64,000 nt of DNA from Coriobacteriaceae bacterium AM100-PB1-1D-6A (GTDB taxonomy: Bacteria; Actinomycetota; Coriobacteriia; Coriobacteriales; Coriobacteriaceae). Positions within the stretch are counted from its first letter, which is position 1. The number at the start of each line of letters is the position of its first letter. Of the stretch, positions 43,145 through 50,553 are shown one piece after another. The translations under genes and the position numbers were made by a program. Below the pieces are notes generated by a model. It searched no databases, had not been told where the DNA came from, and saw only the letters and a program-made list of their open reading frames with translations. The stretch is from positions 186,001-250,000 of the forward strand of contig JAQDNC010000002.1 in assembly GCA_027660625.1 (NCBI GenBank). Reading direction: 5' to 3'.

Positions 43145-43681
43145 ATGGAAGCCAACGGAATCGTACTGTCGCCCGACCCTCGTCTGCGCCAGGAGTGCGC
43201 CGTCATCGAGGAGATCACTCCGGCGATCGAGGCGCTTGCCGAGAAGATGAAGAAGATGATGTTCGACAACGGCGGTTGCGGTCTGGCTGCCCCGCAGATC
43301 GGTGAGCTCATTCAGCTTGTCACCATCGACTGCGATTACAGCGACAAGAATGACTATGACCCGTACGTGCTCATCAACCCTGTCATTGTTGAGCAGAGCG
43401 ACCATCTGGTGCCGTTTAGCGAGGGCTGCCTGTCCATCCCCGGCATTAGCTGCGAGATCGAGCGTCCCGATCATGTCGTCGTCGAGGCGTATGACCTGGA
43501 CGCCAACCTGATTCGCTATGAGGCAACGGGCGACCTGTTCTGCGTGTGCCTGCAGCACGAGATCGATCACCTGCATGGCAACACCATGTTTGAGCGACTC
43601 AAGCCGATGCAGCGCATCAAGGCAGTCAAGGAGTACCAGGACGCCCTGGCCCGCGGCGCTCGACCGGGCGAGACGGAGTAG
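43145..43681 (+). CDS. def: Peptide deformylase
   Basis: 178 residues. ATG 43145 is preferred to ATG 43139 because the GAAAGG RBS touches the latter. The three motifs are GGCGLAAPQIG, EGCLSIPG (metal Cys) and QHEIDHLHG (metal His pair and catalytic Glu). It removes the formyl group from nascent proteins and works with fmt just downstream. Confidence 0.97.
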   Translation: MEANGIVLSPDPRLRQECAVIEEITPAIEALAEKMKKMMFDNGGCGLAAPQIGELIQLVTIDCDYSDKNDYDPYVLINPVIVEQSDHLVPFSEGCLSIPGISCEIERPDHVVVEAYDLDANLIRYEATGDLFCVCLQHEIDHLHGNTMFERLKPMQRIKAVKEYQDALARGARPGETE

Positions 43682-43689
43682 GTCCCACC

Positions 43690-43826
43690 GTCCCCTTCCG
43701 CCGCAGGGCTTAGGTTTTGCTCCATGCTCAAACAGTCCTGCTCGCACGAAGAGCACATTAAGTGCTCTTCGGCTCGTGCGGAACTGCGCGTGGAGCAATA
43801 ACCTAAGCCCTGCGGCGGAAGGGGAC
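43690..43826. repeat. Nested hairpin element, family 3, copy C
   Basis: Near-perfect inverted arms of 35-36 bases (43690-43724 and 43791-43826, one indel) flank a 66-base core with CAGTCCTGCTCGCACG, GAAGAG-CACATTAAGTG-CTCTTC and CTCGTGCGGAACT. It lies between def and fmt. The remaining ~215 bp up to fmt are T/G-rich with no recognised feature. Confidence 0.88.
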
Positions 43827-44043
43827 TGCGTTTTCGTGCTCCTTTTCGCCCGGGTGCCGTCGGGCCAGGGAGGGGCGTCTTCGCTGATAGTCTTTGTTGA
43901 GAGAGAGCTGCTTTTATTGCGGCTCTTTCTTTGGTTTTGGGTATATTTGTTCTTGTTGAATTGTTATTGCGGATGGGCTGGGTACTTGGCTTTCCGCTGT
44001 TGTTTGTAGCCGTCTCGGCTTTGGTTGAGGGGAGACGTTCTTT

Positions 44044-44964
44044 ATGCGTATTGTGTTTATGGGTACGCCTGATTTTGCTGTGCCTTCGCTGACTTCGCTT
44101 GTTGAGGCTGGGAACGAGATTGCGCTTGTTATTACTCGTCCCGATGCTGTTCGTGGGCGTGGTAAGAAGCTTGAGCCTTCTCCTGTTAAGGCCAAGGCGC
44201 TTGAGCTGGGGTTGCCGGTTATTGAGGCAAATCGCATGACGCCTGAGGTTGTTGAGGCGCTCCAGGCTGCGCAGGCTGATATTTTCTGTGTGGCTGCCTA
44301 TGGCTGCATTTTGCCTGATGAGGTGCTGCATATGGCGCCGCTTGGTATTGTGAATGTTCATGCTTCGCTGTTGCCTCGTTGGCGTGGCGCTGCTCCCATT
44401 CAGCGTGCGATTCTTGCTGGTGACGAGGTTGCTGGCGTTTCTATTATGCGCATTGGGCATGGCGTTGATACTGGTGCTTATTGCGCGCAGGCCTCGACGT
44501 CGGTTGCCGGTAAGCATGCTGAGGCGCTGACCATGGAGCTTGCTGAGCTTGGCGGCAAATTGCTTGCCGATACGCTTCCTTCGCTTGCTGATGGCACCGC
44601 CGTGTGGACTGAGCAGGATGAGTCGCTCGTCACTCATGCTGCCAAGATTTCCAAGCAGGAGATGCGTCTGGATCCGCAGATGGCGGCGCTCGATTGCGTG
44701 CGCCATGTGCTCGCTTCGTCCGATACCGCGCCTGCCCGTTGCGTGATTGCCGGCAAGATGGTTCGCGTGCTCGATGCTGCGCTTTCCGATGTGTCGCTTG
44801 GCGAGGGTCAGGTTCTCGTTAAGGCCAAGCGTGTCTACCTGGGCCTTTCTGATGGCGCTGTTGAACTGCTCGAGGTTAAGCCCGATGGCAAGCGTGCAAT
44901 GGCTGCCTCTGCCTGGGCTGCCGGCCTGCAGGGTGCCGAACTTAGGTGGGGTGTACTGTCATGA
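44044..44964 (+). CDS. fmt: Methionyl-tRNA formyltransferase
   Basis: 306 residues. The N-terminal fold (MRIVFMGTPDFAVPSL) leads to the catalytic block NVHASLLPRWRGAAPIQRAI with Asn, His and, further on, GVDTG Asp. The C-terminal OB-like domain is at about 205-306. It formylates initiator Met-tRNA. The first ~150 codons strongly prefer T- and G-ending codons, unlike the C-ending neighbours, and this fades toward the 3' end. It overlaps rsmB by ATGA. Confidence 0.97.
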   Translation: MRIVFMGTPDFAVPSLTSLVEAGNEIALVITRPDAVRGRGKKLEPSPVKAKALELGLPVIEANRMTPEVVEALQAAQADIFCVAAYGCILPDEVLHMAPLGIVNVHASLLPRWRGAAPIQRAILAGDEVAGVSIMRIGHGVDTGAYCAQASTSVAGKHAEALTMELAELGGKLLADTLPSLADGTAVWTEQDESLVTHAAKISKQEMRLDPQMAALDCVRHVLASSDTAPARCVIAGKMVRVLDAALSDVSLGEGQVLVKAKRVYLGLSDGAVELLEVKPDGKRAMAASAWAAGLQGAELRWGVLS

Positions 44965-46361
44965 GCAAGTTGTCTCCCGCGCGCAAGCTTGCGCTCGATG
45001 TGTTGATGGAGGCCGATCGTCGCGGTATGTACGCACGTGACGTGTTGTCTTCACGTGCTTCCGCCAAGGCCATTGACCAGCGCGATTCTGCTTTTGCCGC
45101 CCGTTTGGCGCTTGGTGTTGCCGCCACGCAGGGTATTTTGGATGAGTTGCTCGATCAATTTTTGGATAAGCCCAAAAAGGTCGCGCCGCGCGTTCGCATG
45201 GCGCTTCGCATCTCGGCCTTCGAGATGCTCTACCTGCATACCCCGGGTCGCGTTGCCGTGAGCCAGGGCGTTGAGCTGGTTCGCAGCGGTGCTAAATCGG
45301 CCGCCGGTCTGGCGAACGCCGTGCTGCATAAGGTTGCGGACAACGTTGAGGACTTTGCCACGGCGTCCGATGTGGGTGAGTCTGAGCGACGCTTGGTTCG
45401 TCTGTCGCGCCTGATGGGTCTGCCGCGCTGGCTGTGCGCTCGAATTATTGCCTCGTTCGATACGCCCGAGGGCGCGCTGAACTTCGCCGGCAATCTGGCC
45501 CCCGCGCCGCTGGCCCTGCATGAGAACGCGTTTGCGACCAAACCCGACCCGTATATCTCGCAGCTCGTCGCTCCTGTCTTCCCGGGCTGCCATGCTCCGG
45601 TCGATGCGCAGGTCGCGGTTGCATCGGGCGTGTTTGAGCGTGCTGCCGCGGTTGCCTCGGACCTCAACGCTCAGCTTATCGCTACTGCCGCGACACGTCC
45701 CGGTCGTTGCCTGGAGATTGGCGCCGGTCGCGGCACCAAGACCTACGTGATGATGTGCCAGGCCAAGCGTGCCGGGTACGAGCGTCAGCATACTGCGCTC
45801 GATCTGCACGATCGTAAGTGCGATCAGAATCTCGCGCGCCTGCACAAGGCGGGTATCTCAGGTGTTCGTACGGTGTCGGGCGATGCCTGCGAGCTCAATG
45901 AGGTGCTTACGTCCTTTGACGCGATGCTTGGCGAACCCGCCCTGTTCGACACGGTCTTTATCGATGCGCCGTGCTCTGGCACCGGCACCATGCGCCGCCA
46001 CCCCGAGATTCCGTGGCGTCTGACCGAGAACGACGTTACGACTGAGCTGCCCCGTCTGCAGCTGACGATGCTCAAGGAAGCAGCCGCGCGCGTGGCTGCC
46101 GGTGGTGAACTTATCTATGCTACCTGCTCGGTTTTTGATGAAGAGAACACGCAGGTCGTGGATGCCTTCCTGGCTTCTCCCGAGGGCGCCGGCTTTACCG
46201 TGGCACCGTTCTCCGAAGCCCAGATTCTGCAGCTGCCCGATTTCGCACAGGCCAAGAAGCTGGTGGCCGTCCGTCAAAACGATCGTGGCCTTTTCCAAAG
46301 CGTGCCGGTAAACGCCGACTCCTACGACGGCCACTTCTGCGCCCGCCTGGTCCGCAAGTAA
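44961..46361 (+). CDS. rsmB: 16S rRNA (cytosine-5) methyltransferase RsmB
   Basis: 466 residues from ATG 44961. An N-terminal NusB-like RNA-binding domain (about 1-140) is followed by the NOL1/NOP2/Sun methyltransferase domain. The SAM loop is LEIGAGRGTKT. The two catalytic Cys regions are DAPCSGTGTMRRHPEI and YATCSVFDEENTQVV. It methylates C967 in E. coli 16S rRNA. It is the last gene of priA-def-fmt-rsmB. Confidence 0.96.
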   Translation: MSKLSPARKLALDVLMEADRRGMYARDVLSSRASAKAIDQRDSAFAARLALGVAATQGILDELLDQFLDKPKKVAPRVRMALRISAFEMLYLHTPGRVAVSQGVELVRSGAKSAAGLANAVLHKVADNVEDFATASDVGESERRLVRLSRLMGLPRWLCARIIASFDTPEGALNFAGNLAPAPLALHENAFATKPDPYISQLVAPVFPGCHAPVDAQVAVASGVFERAAAVASDLNAQLIATAATRPGRCLEIGAGRGTKTYVMMCQAKRAGYERQHTALDLHDRKCDQNLARLHKAGISGVRTVSGDACELNEVLTSFDAMLGEPALFDTVFIDAPCSGTGTMRRHPEIPWRLTENDVTTELPRLQLTMLKEAAARVAAGGELIYATCSVFDEENTQVVDAFLASPEGAGFTVAPFSEAQILQLPDFAQAKKLVAVRQNDRGLFQSVPVNADSYDGHFCARLVRK

Positions 46362-46367
46362 CGACTA

Positions 46368-46436
46368 AGTTGCGGTGAAATAGGGATTGAATAGCGGCTT
46401 CTAGCCGCCAATCAGTCCTTATTTCACCGCAACTCA
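46368..46436. repeat. 69-bp hairpin element, family 2, copy B
   Basis: The left arm 46368-46390 (AAGTTGCGGTGAAATAGGG...) is identical to copy A. The 23-base centre has its own GCGGCT / AGCCGC hairpin. The right arm is 46414-46436. It begins 6 bases after the rsmB stop, so it may act as its 3' end. Confidence 0.82.
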
Positions 46437-46462
46437 TAAGGAAACCTGGGTAGCTAAAGAAG

Positions 46463-46497
46463 CAGCCCCGCGATCGGTGCCGGTCGCGGGGCTGCGT
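46463..46497. terminator. Terminator between rsmB and fmdB (convergent)
   Basis: GCAGCCCCGCGA / TCGCGGGGCTGC stem. On the minus strand it is followed by TTCTTT and probably ends fmdB transcription. Confidence 0.75.
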
Positions 46498-46502
46498 TGT
46501 TC

Positions 46503-46739
46503 TTAGTGGCTGTGCGGGCAGTTGGCGCAGCAGCCGTTGGTGGCGTTGGTGCTGGAGCCTCCGCTGCGCTGGTCGGTGTTGTAGAAGCCGCTGCCCTCAA
46601 ACTTGATGCCGCTTGCCGAGAACGTTTTTGTCGCCGGAGCGCCGCAGCTCGGACACACGACCTCGGGGGTCTCGGACATGGGATGCTCAACCTCAAACAC
46701 GTTGCCGCAACTCGAGCACTTGTAATCGTAGCGCGCCAT
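46503..46739 (-). CDS. FmdB family zinc-ribbon protein
   Basis: 78 residues. The N-terminal zinc ribbon ARYDYKCSSCGNVFEV ... VVCPSCGAPATKTFSASGI is the FmdB/PF09723 family. The C-terminus has an extra Cys/His cluster (CCANCPHSH) that may bind another metal. The family is linked to transcriptional regulation of formamidase in one methylotroph but is otherwise uncharacterised. A well-placed RBS (AAAAGGAAG) precedes the ATG. Confidence 0.9.
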   Translation of the reverse strand: MARYDYKCSSCGNVFEVEHPMSETPEVVCPSCGAPATKTFSASGIKFEGSGFYNTDQRSGGSSTNATNGCCANCPHSH

Positions 46740-46827
46740 AATACTTCCTTTTCAGCACAAAGCGGGCAGATCGCTCTGCCCGCATAAATTCAAACAGCTG
46801 TAACTGTACCCTATATCGGGGGTTTTA

Positions 46828-49800
46828 TCACGCTTCGCCCCAGAATCTATGGGTGTTGCGCAGGAGCTGTGCAGTTTTGCCCTCAGCGGCCGCAACGTCT
46901 GCCTCATCGGCCTGCCAGGTCCAGTTGCCCGTGGCGACACCCGGCACGTTCATGCGCGCGTCGTCGCTAAGCCCCAGGACATCCTGCAGCGGCATCATCA
47001 CCAGGGGAGCATTGCTTGCGAGCGCGTCGCCCATCAGCTTGGCCGCCACCTCAACACCGCTCGGCTCGTCGCCGCCAGCAAAGGAGCGCGTGCACCAACC
47101 GGCGAGTGTCGACGTATCGTGCGTCGAGGTGTATAGAATCTTGCCCGGCGTTGGATGCACGCCGCAGCGAACGTCGTAATCGCTAAACTCCAGCACGTCC
47201 ATGCCGGGGAAGCCGCAGGTCGAAGCCATGGCGCGAACACCGGGCGTCAGGTAGCCTAGGTCCTCGGCGATAAAGTTGAGCGGACCCAGCTCGTCAAAGG
47301 CGGTTTGGAACAGGTCCTTGCCCGGACCCGCCAGCCAGCGGCCGTCGGCGCAGGCCTTGCCTGCGGGAATGCTAAAGTAGCTGTGGAAGCCCAGGAAGTG
47401 GTCCAGGCGCACACGGTCGTAGAGCGAGAACGCGCGACGCAGGCGGTCCATCCACCAGCGGTAGCCGTTCTGCTTCATGTGGTCCCAGCGGAACGTCGGG
47501 TTGCCCCACACCTGGCCCTCGGGCGCAAAGTTATCGGGCGGCGCACCGGAGATCTCGATTGCCTTGCCGGTATCGGAAAGCCAGAAGTTTTCGGGCTCGC
47601 TCCACGCGTCGGCCGAATCGTCCGAAACGTACATGGGAATGTCGCCGATGACCTCGATGCCCTTCTTGTGCGCATAGTTCATGAGCTCGCACCAGGCAAG
47701 GTCAAAGCGGTACTGCATGTACGCCTGCAGCTCTGCCTCGTCGTGGAAACGTTTGTCGTCAATCAGATGCTCGTTGTAGCGCGCGACATCTGCCGGCCAA
47801 TCGTGGCGCGACTCGCCCTCAAAGTACTTCTTGACGGCCATGTAGACGCAGTACTTCTCGAGCCAATCGGCGTTGCGATGCTTAAACGCCGTGTAGAGCG
47901 GGTCTGCATCCTCGCCGCCACGGGCCTTCCAAGTCTCAAAGTCGGCCGCCAGCTCCTCTTGGCTTTCGGGCAGCAGGTCAATATTGCCCGCAAAGGCCGA
48001 AGGCCCGGCGTAAGGGGAGCGGAAGAAGTCCGTTGGGTTGACGGGCAGGACCTGCCAGTAGCGCATGCCCATGGCGGCCAGATGGTCGATAAAGCGACGC
48101 GTGGGTGCGCCGATCGTGCCGGGCTTGCCGTCGTCGGTGGGTACCGAGGTGATATGACAAACGACGCCCGCGCCGTGATCGAGCGGCTCCTGCAGGCGCT
48201 GCTCGGCATGGTGATAGATGATCGACGAGCCCAGCGGATACAGATCGAGCGTGACCGTACCGTTGTGGATCTCGCATTCGTGACCGCTGATCACGTCACT
48301 CGCGCATTCGCCGAGCGCCGGAATCGTCACGCGGTGCGAATTGCGCAGGCTGCGGTTGATGATAACCGTCGCGGACTCGCCATTCTTGCCCGTGCGGTTG
48401 TAGGCCAGCACCTCGTCGTTGAGCGCGAAGGCCTTGATCTCGCCGTCGATCATAAACGGCAGTGCGCGGCGTACCGCAGAGGCGTTTTTGACAATAGCCA
48501 GCGTATCGAAGTCGTGCAGTTGGTCCTTGGTCGGCAGGGTGCGGCGGTTGCCCGGATCGGTAAGGCCCTCCAGGCCGTATTCGTCGCCGTAGTAAATTGA
48601 AGGCACGCCGGGGAAGGTCATCTGCATAAGCGTTGCAAGCCAAAAACGGCTCTTGGCCAGGCCCATCGAGTTCTCGTCCAGACGCCACTTGCTGCGCTCG
48701 CACTCGGGCAGCTGCGACTCGTCGGGGCCGCCGCCGAGTACCGAGATGATACGCGGGCGGTCGTGGCTCGAAAGCAGATTGAGCGCGCAGGACAATGCCT
48801 CGCTCGGGTAGTTCTCGCGCAGGGTCTCGATATCCTCGGCGGCCTCGTAGGCGTTCTTGTAGCCCATCAAAAAGCCGATGACCACGTCGCGGAAGGGGTA
48901 ATCCATAGCAGAGTCCAGCTCGGATCCCTGCAGGTAGCGGCGCAGATGGCCGTAGCTAATCTTGTTAGAGGCGTCTTCCCAGACTTCGCCGAGCAACAGT
49001 GCGTCAGGCTTCTCGGCGAGCACGGCCTTTTTTATCTCGGCCAGGAAGTCGTCGGAAAGCTCGTCGGCCACGTCCAGGCGCCAGCCATGAGCGCCGGCAC
49101 GTAGCCATTTACGGATCACGCCGTCCTTGCCCAGGAGCCGCTCGCGTACCAGCTCGGAGCTCTCATTGATGGCGGGCATGTTGCCCACGCCCCACCAGCA
49201 GTCATACGAGCCGTCCTCGTGGAAATAAAACGCATCGCGCCACGGCGAATCCTCGCTCTGCCAGGCGCCCACGCCGGGGTAGTTGCCGTAGCGGTTGAAA
49301 TAGATCGAGTCATCGCCCGTATGGTTAAAGACGCCGTCCAGGATGATGGAGATGCCCAGCTTCTCGGCTGCCTGGCACAGCTCGGTAAAGTCCTGCTCGG
49401 TGCCCAGGATCGGGTCGATCTTGGTGTAGTCGGCCGTGTCGTAGCGGTGGTTGCTCGCGGCCTCAAAGATGGGGTTGAGGTAAATGGCCGTGAAGCCCAG
49501 CTCCGCGATGCGGGGCAGGTCATTTTGGATACCCTTGAGCGAGCCACCGTAAAAATCCCAGGTCTTGATGGAGCCGTCTTCGGCACGCTTGTACTCGGGC
49601 GGTTCATTCCAGTCCTCGACCATGCGGCGCTGGATTCCGTTGCGAGGCTTTTCGACTTCGGTCTGCGTGCGCTCGCGCCAGTTTTCGTCGCGTGCATAGC
49701 GGTCGGGGAAGATCTGGTAAACCATGCCACGCTCGTACCACTCGGGACGAACTTCGCGGTGCTTGTAGACGGTAATCTGGAAGGACGGGACCTCGGCGTA

Positions 49801-50124
49801 GTCGTAGGTTACGCCCTCGCCGCCGGTGCGGCCTTGCGGCGCGCCCAAGCGAACCTCGGGTTGGCCCTCGATATTGCATATAAAGCTGTACCAGATAAGA
49901 CAGGGCTCGGTGCACTCAAGCTCTACGGTAAATATGCCGTCGCCCTCGTGCGTCATGGGATACAGAGACTCACCGATTTCATCGATCCAGGTGCGCAGCG
50001 TAAGCGTTGCCTGGTTGGGATCGGCATCCTCCAAAATCACCGAGAGTGCAACGGAAGTTCCAGTGGTCACAGCGCCAAACGGAGTGCGAAACTGCGGCAG
50101 ACGGCTGTTGTGAATCAATCTCAT
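46828..50124 (-). CDS. Bifunctional GH13 alpha-amylase/neopullulanase - GH77 4-alpha-glucanotransferase fusion
   Basis: 1098 residues. An N-terminal beta domain (about 1-120, CBM34-like) precedes a GH13 barrel (about 130-610). GH13 motifs are DGVFNHTGDD, GWRLDVADE (nucleophile Asp near 348), LLGEVWEDA (acid/base Glu near 378) and SSHDRPR. A complete MalQ/GH77 part runs from about 643 to 1098 with CHITSVPT, PVNPTDFFRSPYAG, YDRVRLDHFLGF (nucleophile near 907), FIAEDLGYLTPGV and TSTHDTSTLAGW. One part hydrolyses maltodextrin or pullulan, the other transfers glucan chains. The operator-like GGTAAAACGATTTTCTAG lies upstream at 50247-50264. It is downstream of glgA but separated by 429 bp. Confidence 0.93.
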   Translation of the reverse strand: MRLIHNSRLPQFRTPFGAVTTGTSVALSVILEDADPNQATLTLRTWIDEIGESLYPMTHEGDGIFTVELECTEPCLIWYSFICNIEGQPEVRLGAPQGRTGGEGVTYDYAEVPSFQITVYKHREVRPEWYERGMVYQIFPDRYARDENWRERTQTEVEKPRNGIQRRMVEDWNEPPEYKRAEDGSIKTWDFYGGSLKGIQNDLPRIAELGFTAIYLNPIFEAASNHRYDTADYTKIDPILGTEQDFTELCQAAEKLGISIILDGVFNHTGDDSIYFNRYGNYPGVGAWQSEDSPWRDAFYFHEDGSYDCWWGVGNMPAINESSELVRERLLGKDGVIRKWLRAGAHGWRLDVADELSDDFLAEIKKAVLAEKPDALLLGEVWEDASNKISYGHLRRYLQGSELDSAMDYPFRDVVIGFLMGYKNAYEAAEDIETLRENYPSEALSCALNLLSSHDRPRIISVLGGGPDESQLPECERSKWRLDENSMGLAKSRFWLATLMQMTFPGVPSIYYGDEYGLEGLTDPGNRRTLPTKDQLHDFDTLAIVKNASAVRRALPFMIDGEIKAFALNDEVLAYNRTGKNGESATVIINRSLRNSHRVTIPALGECASDVISGHECEIHNGTVTLDLYPLGSSIIYHHAEQRLQEPLDHGAGVVCHITSVPTDDGKPGTIGAPTRRFIDHLAAMGMRYWQVLPVNPTDFFRSPYAGPSAFAGNIDLLPESQEELAADFETWKARGGEDADPLYTAFKHRNADWLEKYCVYMAVKKYFEGESRHDWPADVARYNEHLIDDKRFHDEAELQAYMQYRFDLAWCELMNYAHKKGIEVIGDIPMYVSDDSADAWSEPENFWLSDTGKAIEISGAPPDNFAPEGQVWGNPTFRWDHMKQNGYRWWMDRLRRAFSLYDRVRLDHFLGFHSYFSIPAGKACADGRWLAGPGKDLFQTAFDELGPLNFIAEDLGYLTPGVRAMASTCGFPGMDVLEFSDYDVRCGVHPTPGKILYTSTHDTSTLAGWCTRSFAGGDEPSGVEVAAKLMGDALASNAPLVMMPLQDVLGLSDDARMNVPGVATGNWTWQADEADVAAAEGKTAQLLRNTHRFWGEA

Positions 50125-50246
50125 AGTACGGTCCAGTTCTATACAATCATGGCCAGCGGGCCATGGGCTTAACGCACAATACTTAAGTATATCGTTGCAC
50201 TTTAGTTGTATAAACTACAGCCGCTCATTATCGGCGAACGGTTGTC

Positions 50247-50264
50247 CTAGAAAATCGTTTTACC
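50247..50264 (-). promoter_or_regulatory. LacI/MalR-like operator candidate upstream of the GH13-GH77 gene
   Basis: On the minus strand the site reads GGTAAAACGATTTTCTAG. It resembles the GGTAAAACGTTTTTAG site at 60404 in front of the glg operon. It is about 125 bp upstream of the ATG. Confidence 0.5.
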
Positions 50265-50329
50265 ATCCACATTATCGCGATACTCGAAAACGCCTATGTA
50301 GATAGTATTTGTAGCCAAACAAAACAGCT

Positions 50330-50463
50330 CCGGTTTACTACGACGAATTGAATGATCTCAACCACAGTCATTTTAGTGATATTAAAACTGCAGGTAGAAG
50401 CGTTGCCAATTTCGATGATTACTCGCCGTGGTCGGCCGGAGCCATTTTGTCGTAGTAAACCGG
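50330..50463. repeat. 134-bp palindromic intergenic element, family 1, copy B
   Basis: Same ends (CCGGTTTACTACGA / TCGTAGTAAACCGG) and same total length as copy A at 17913. GCAGGTAGAA is at the same offset (50390-50399), as are CACAG and GTGGTCG. The sequences between the blocks differ. A CCCTCTTTTT run follows the right end. Confidence 0.82.
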
Positions 50464-50492
50464 CCCTCTTTTTAATGCGGGGTTCAACCAAG

Positions 50493-50525
50493 AAGAGGGC
50501 GCCTGCCTGGGGCGCCCTCTTTTGC
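50493..50525. terminator. Terminator after glgA
   Basis: AAGAGGGCGCC / GGCGCCCTCTT stem, loop TGCCTGG. T/A-rich on both sides, so it may work in both directions. Confidence 0.75.
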
Positions 50526-50553
50526 GTTGAGGATTAAGTTTTAATCGTCAGGA

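Noticed and set aside
43829..44043. Small hydrophobic protein between def and fmt
   Set aside because: The Leu/Phe-rich translation follows from the T-rich composition. The frame runs out of def and the repeat in another phase and has no start with RBS.
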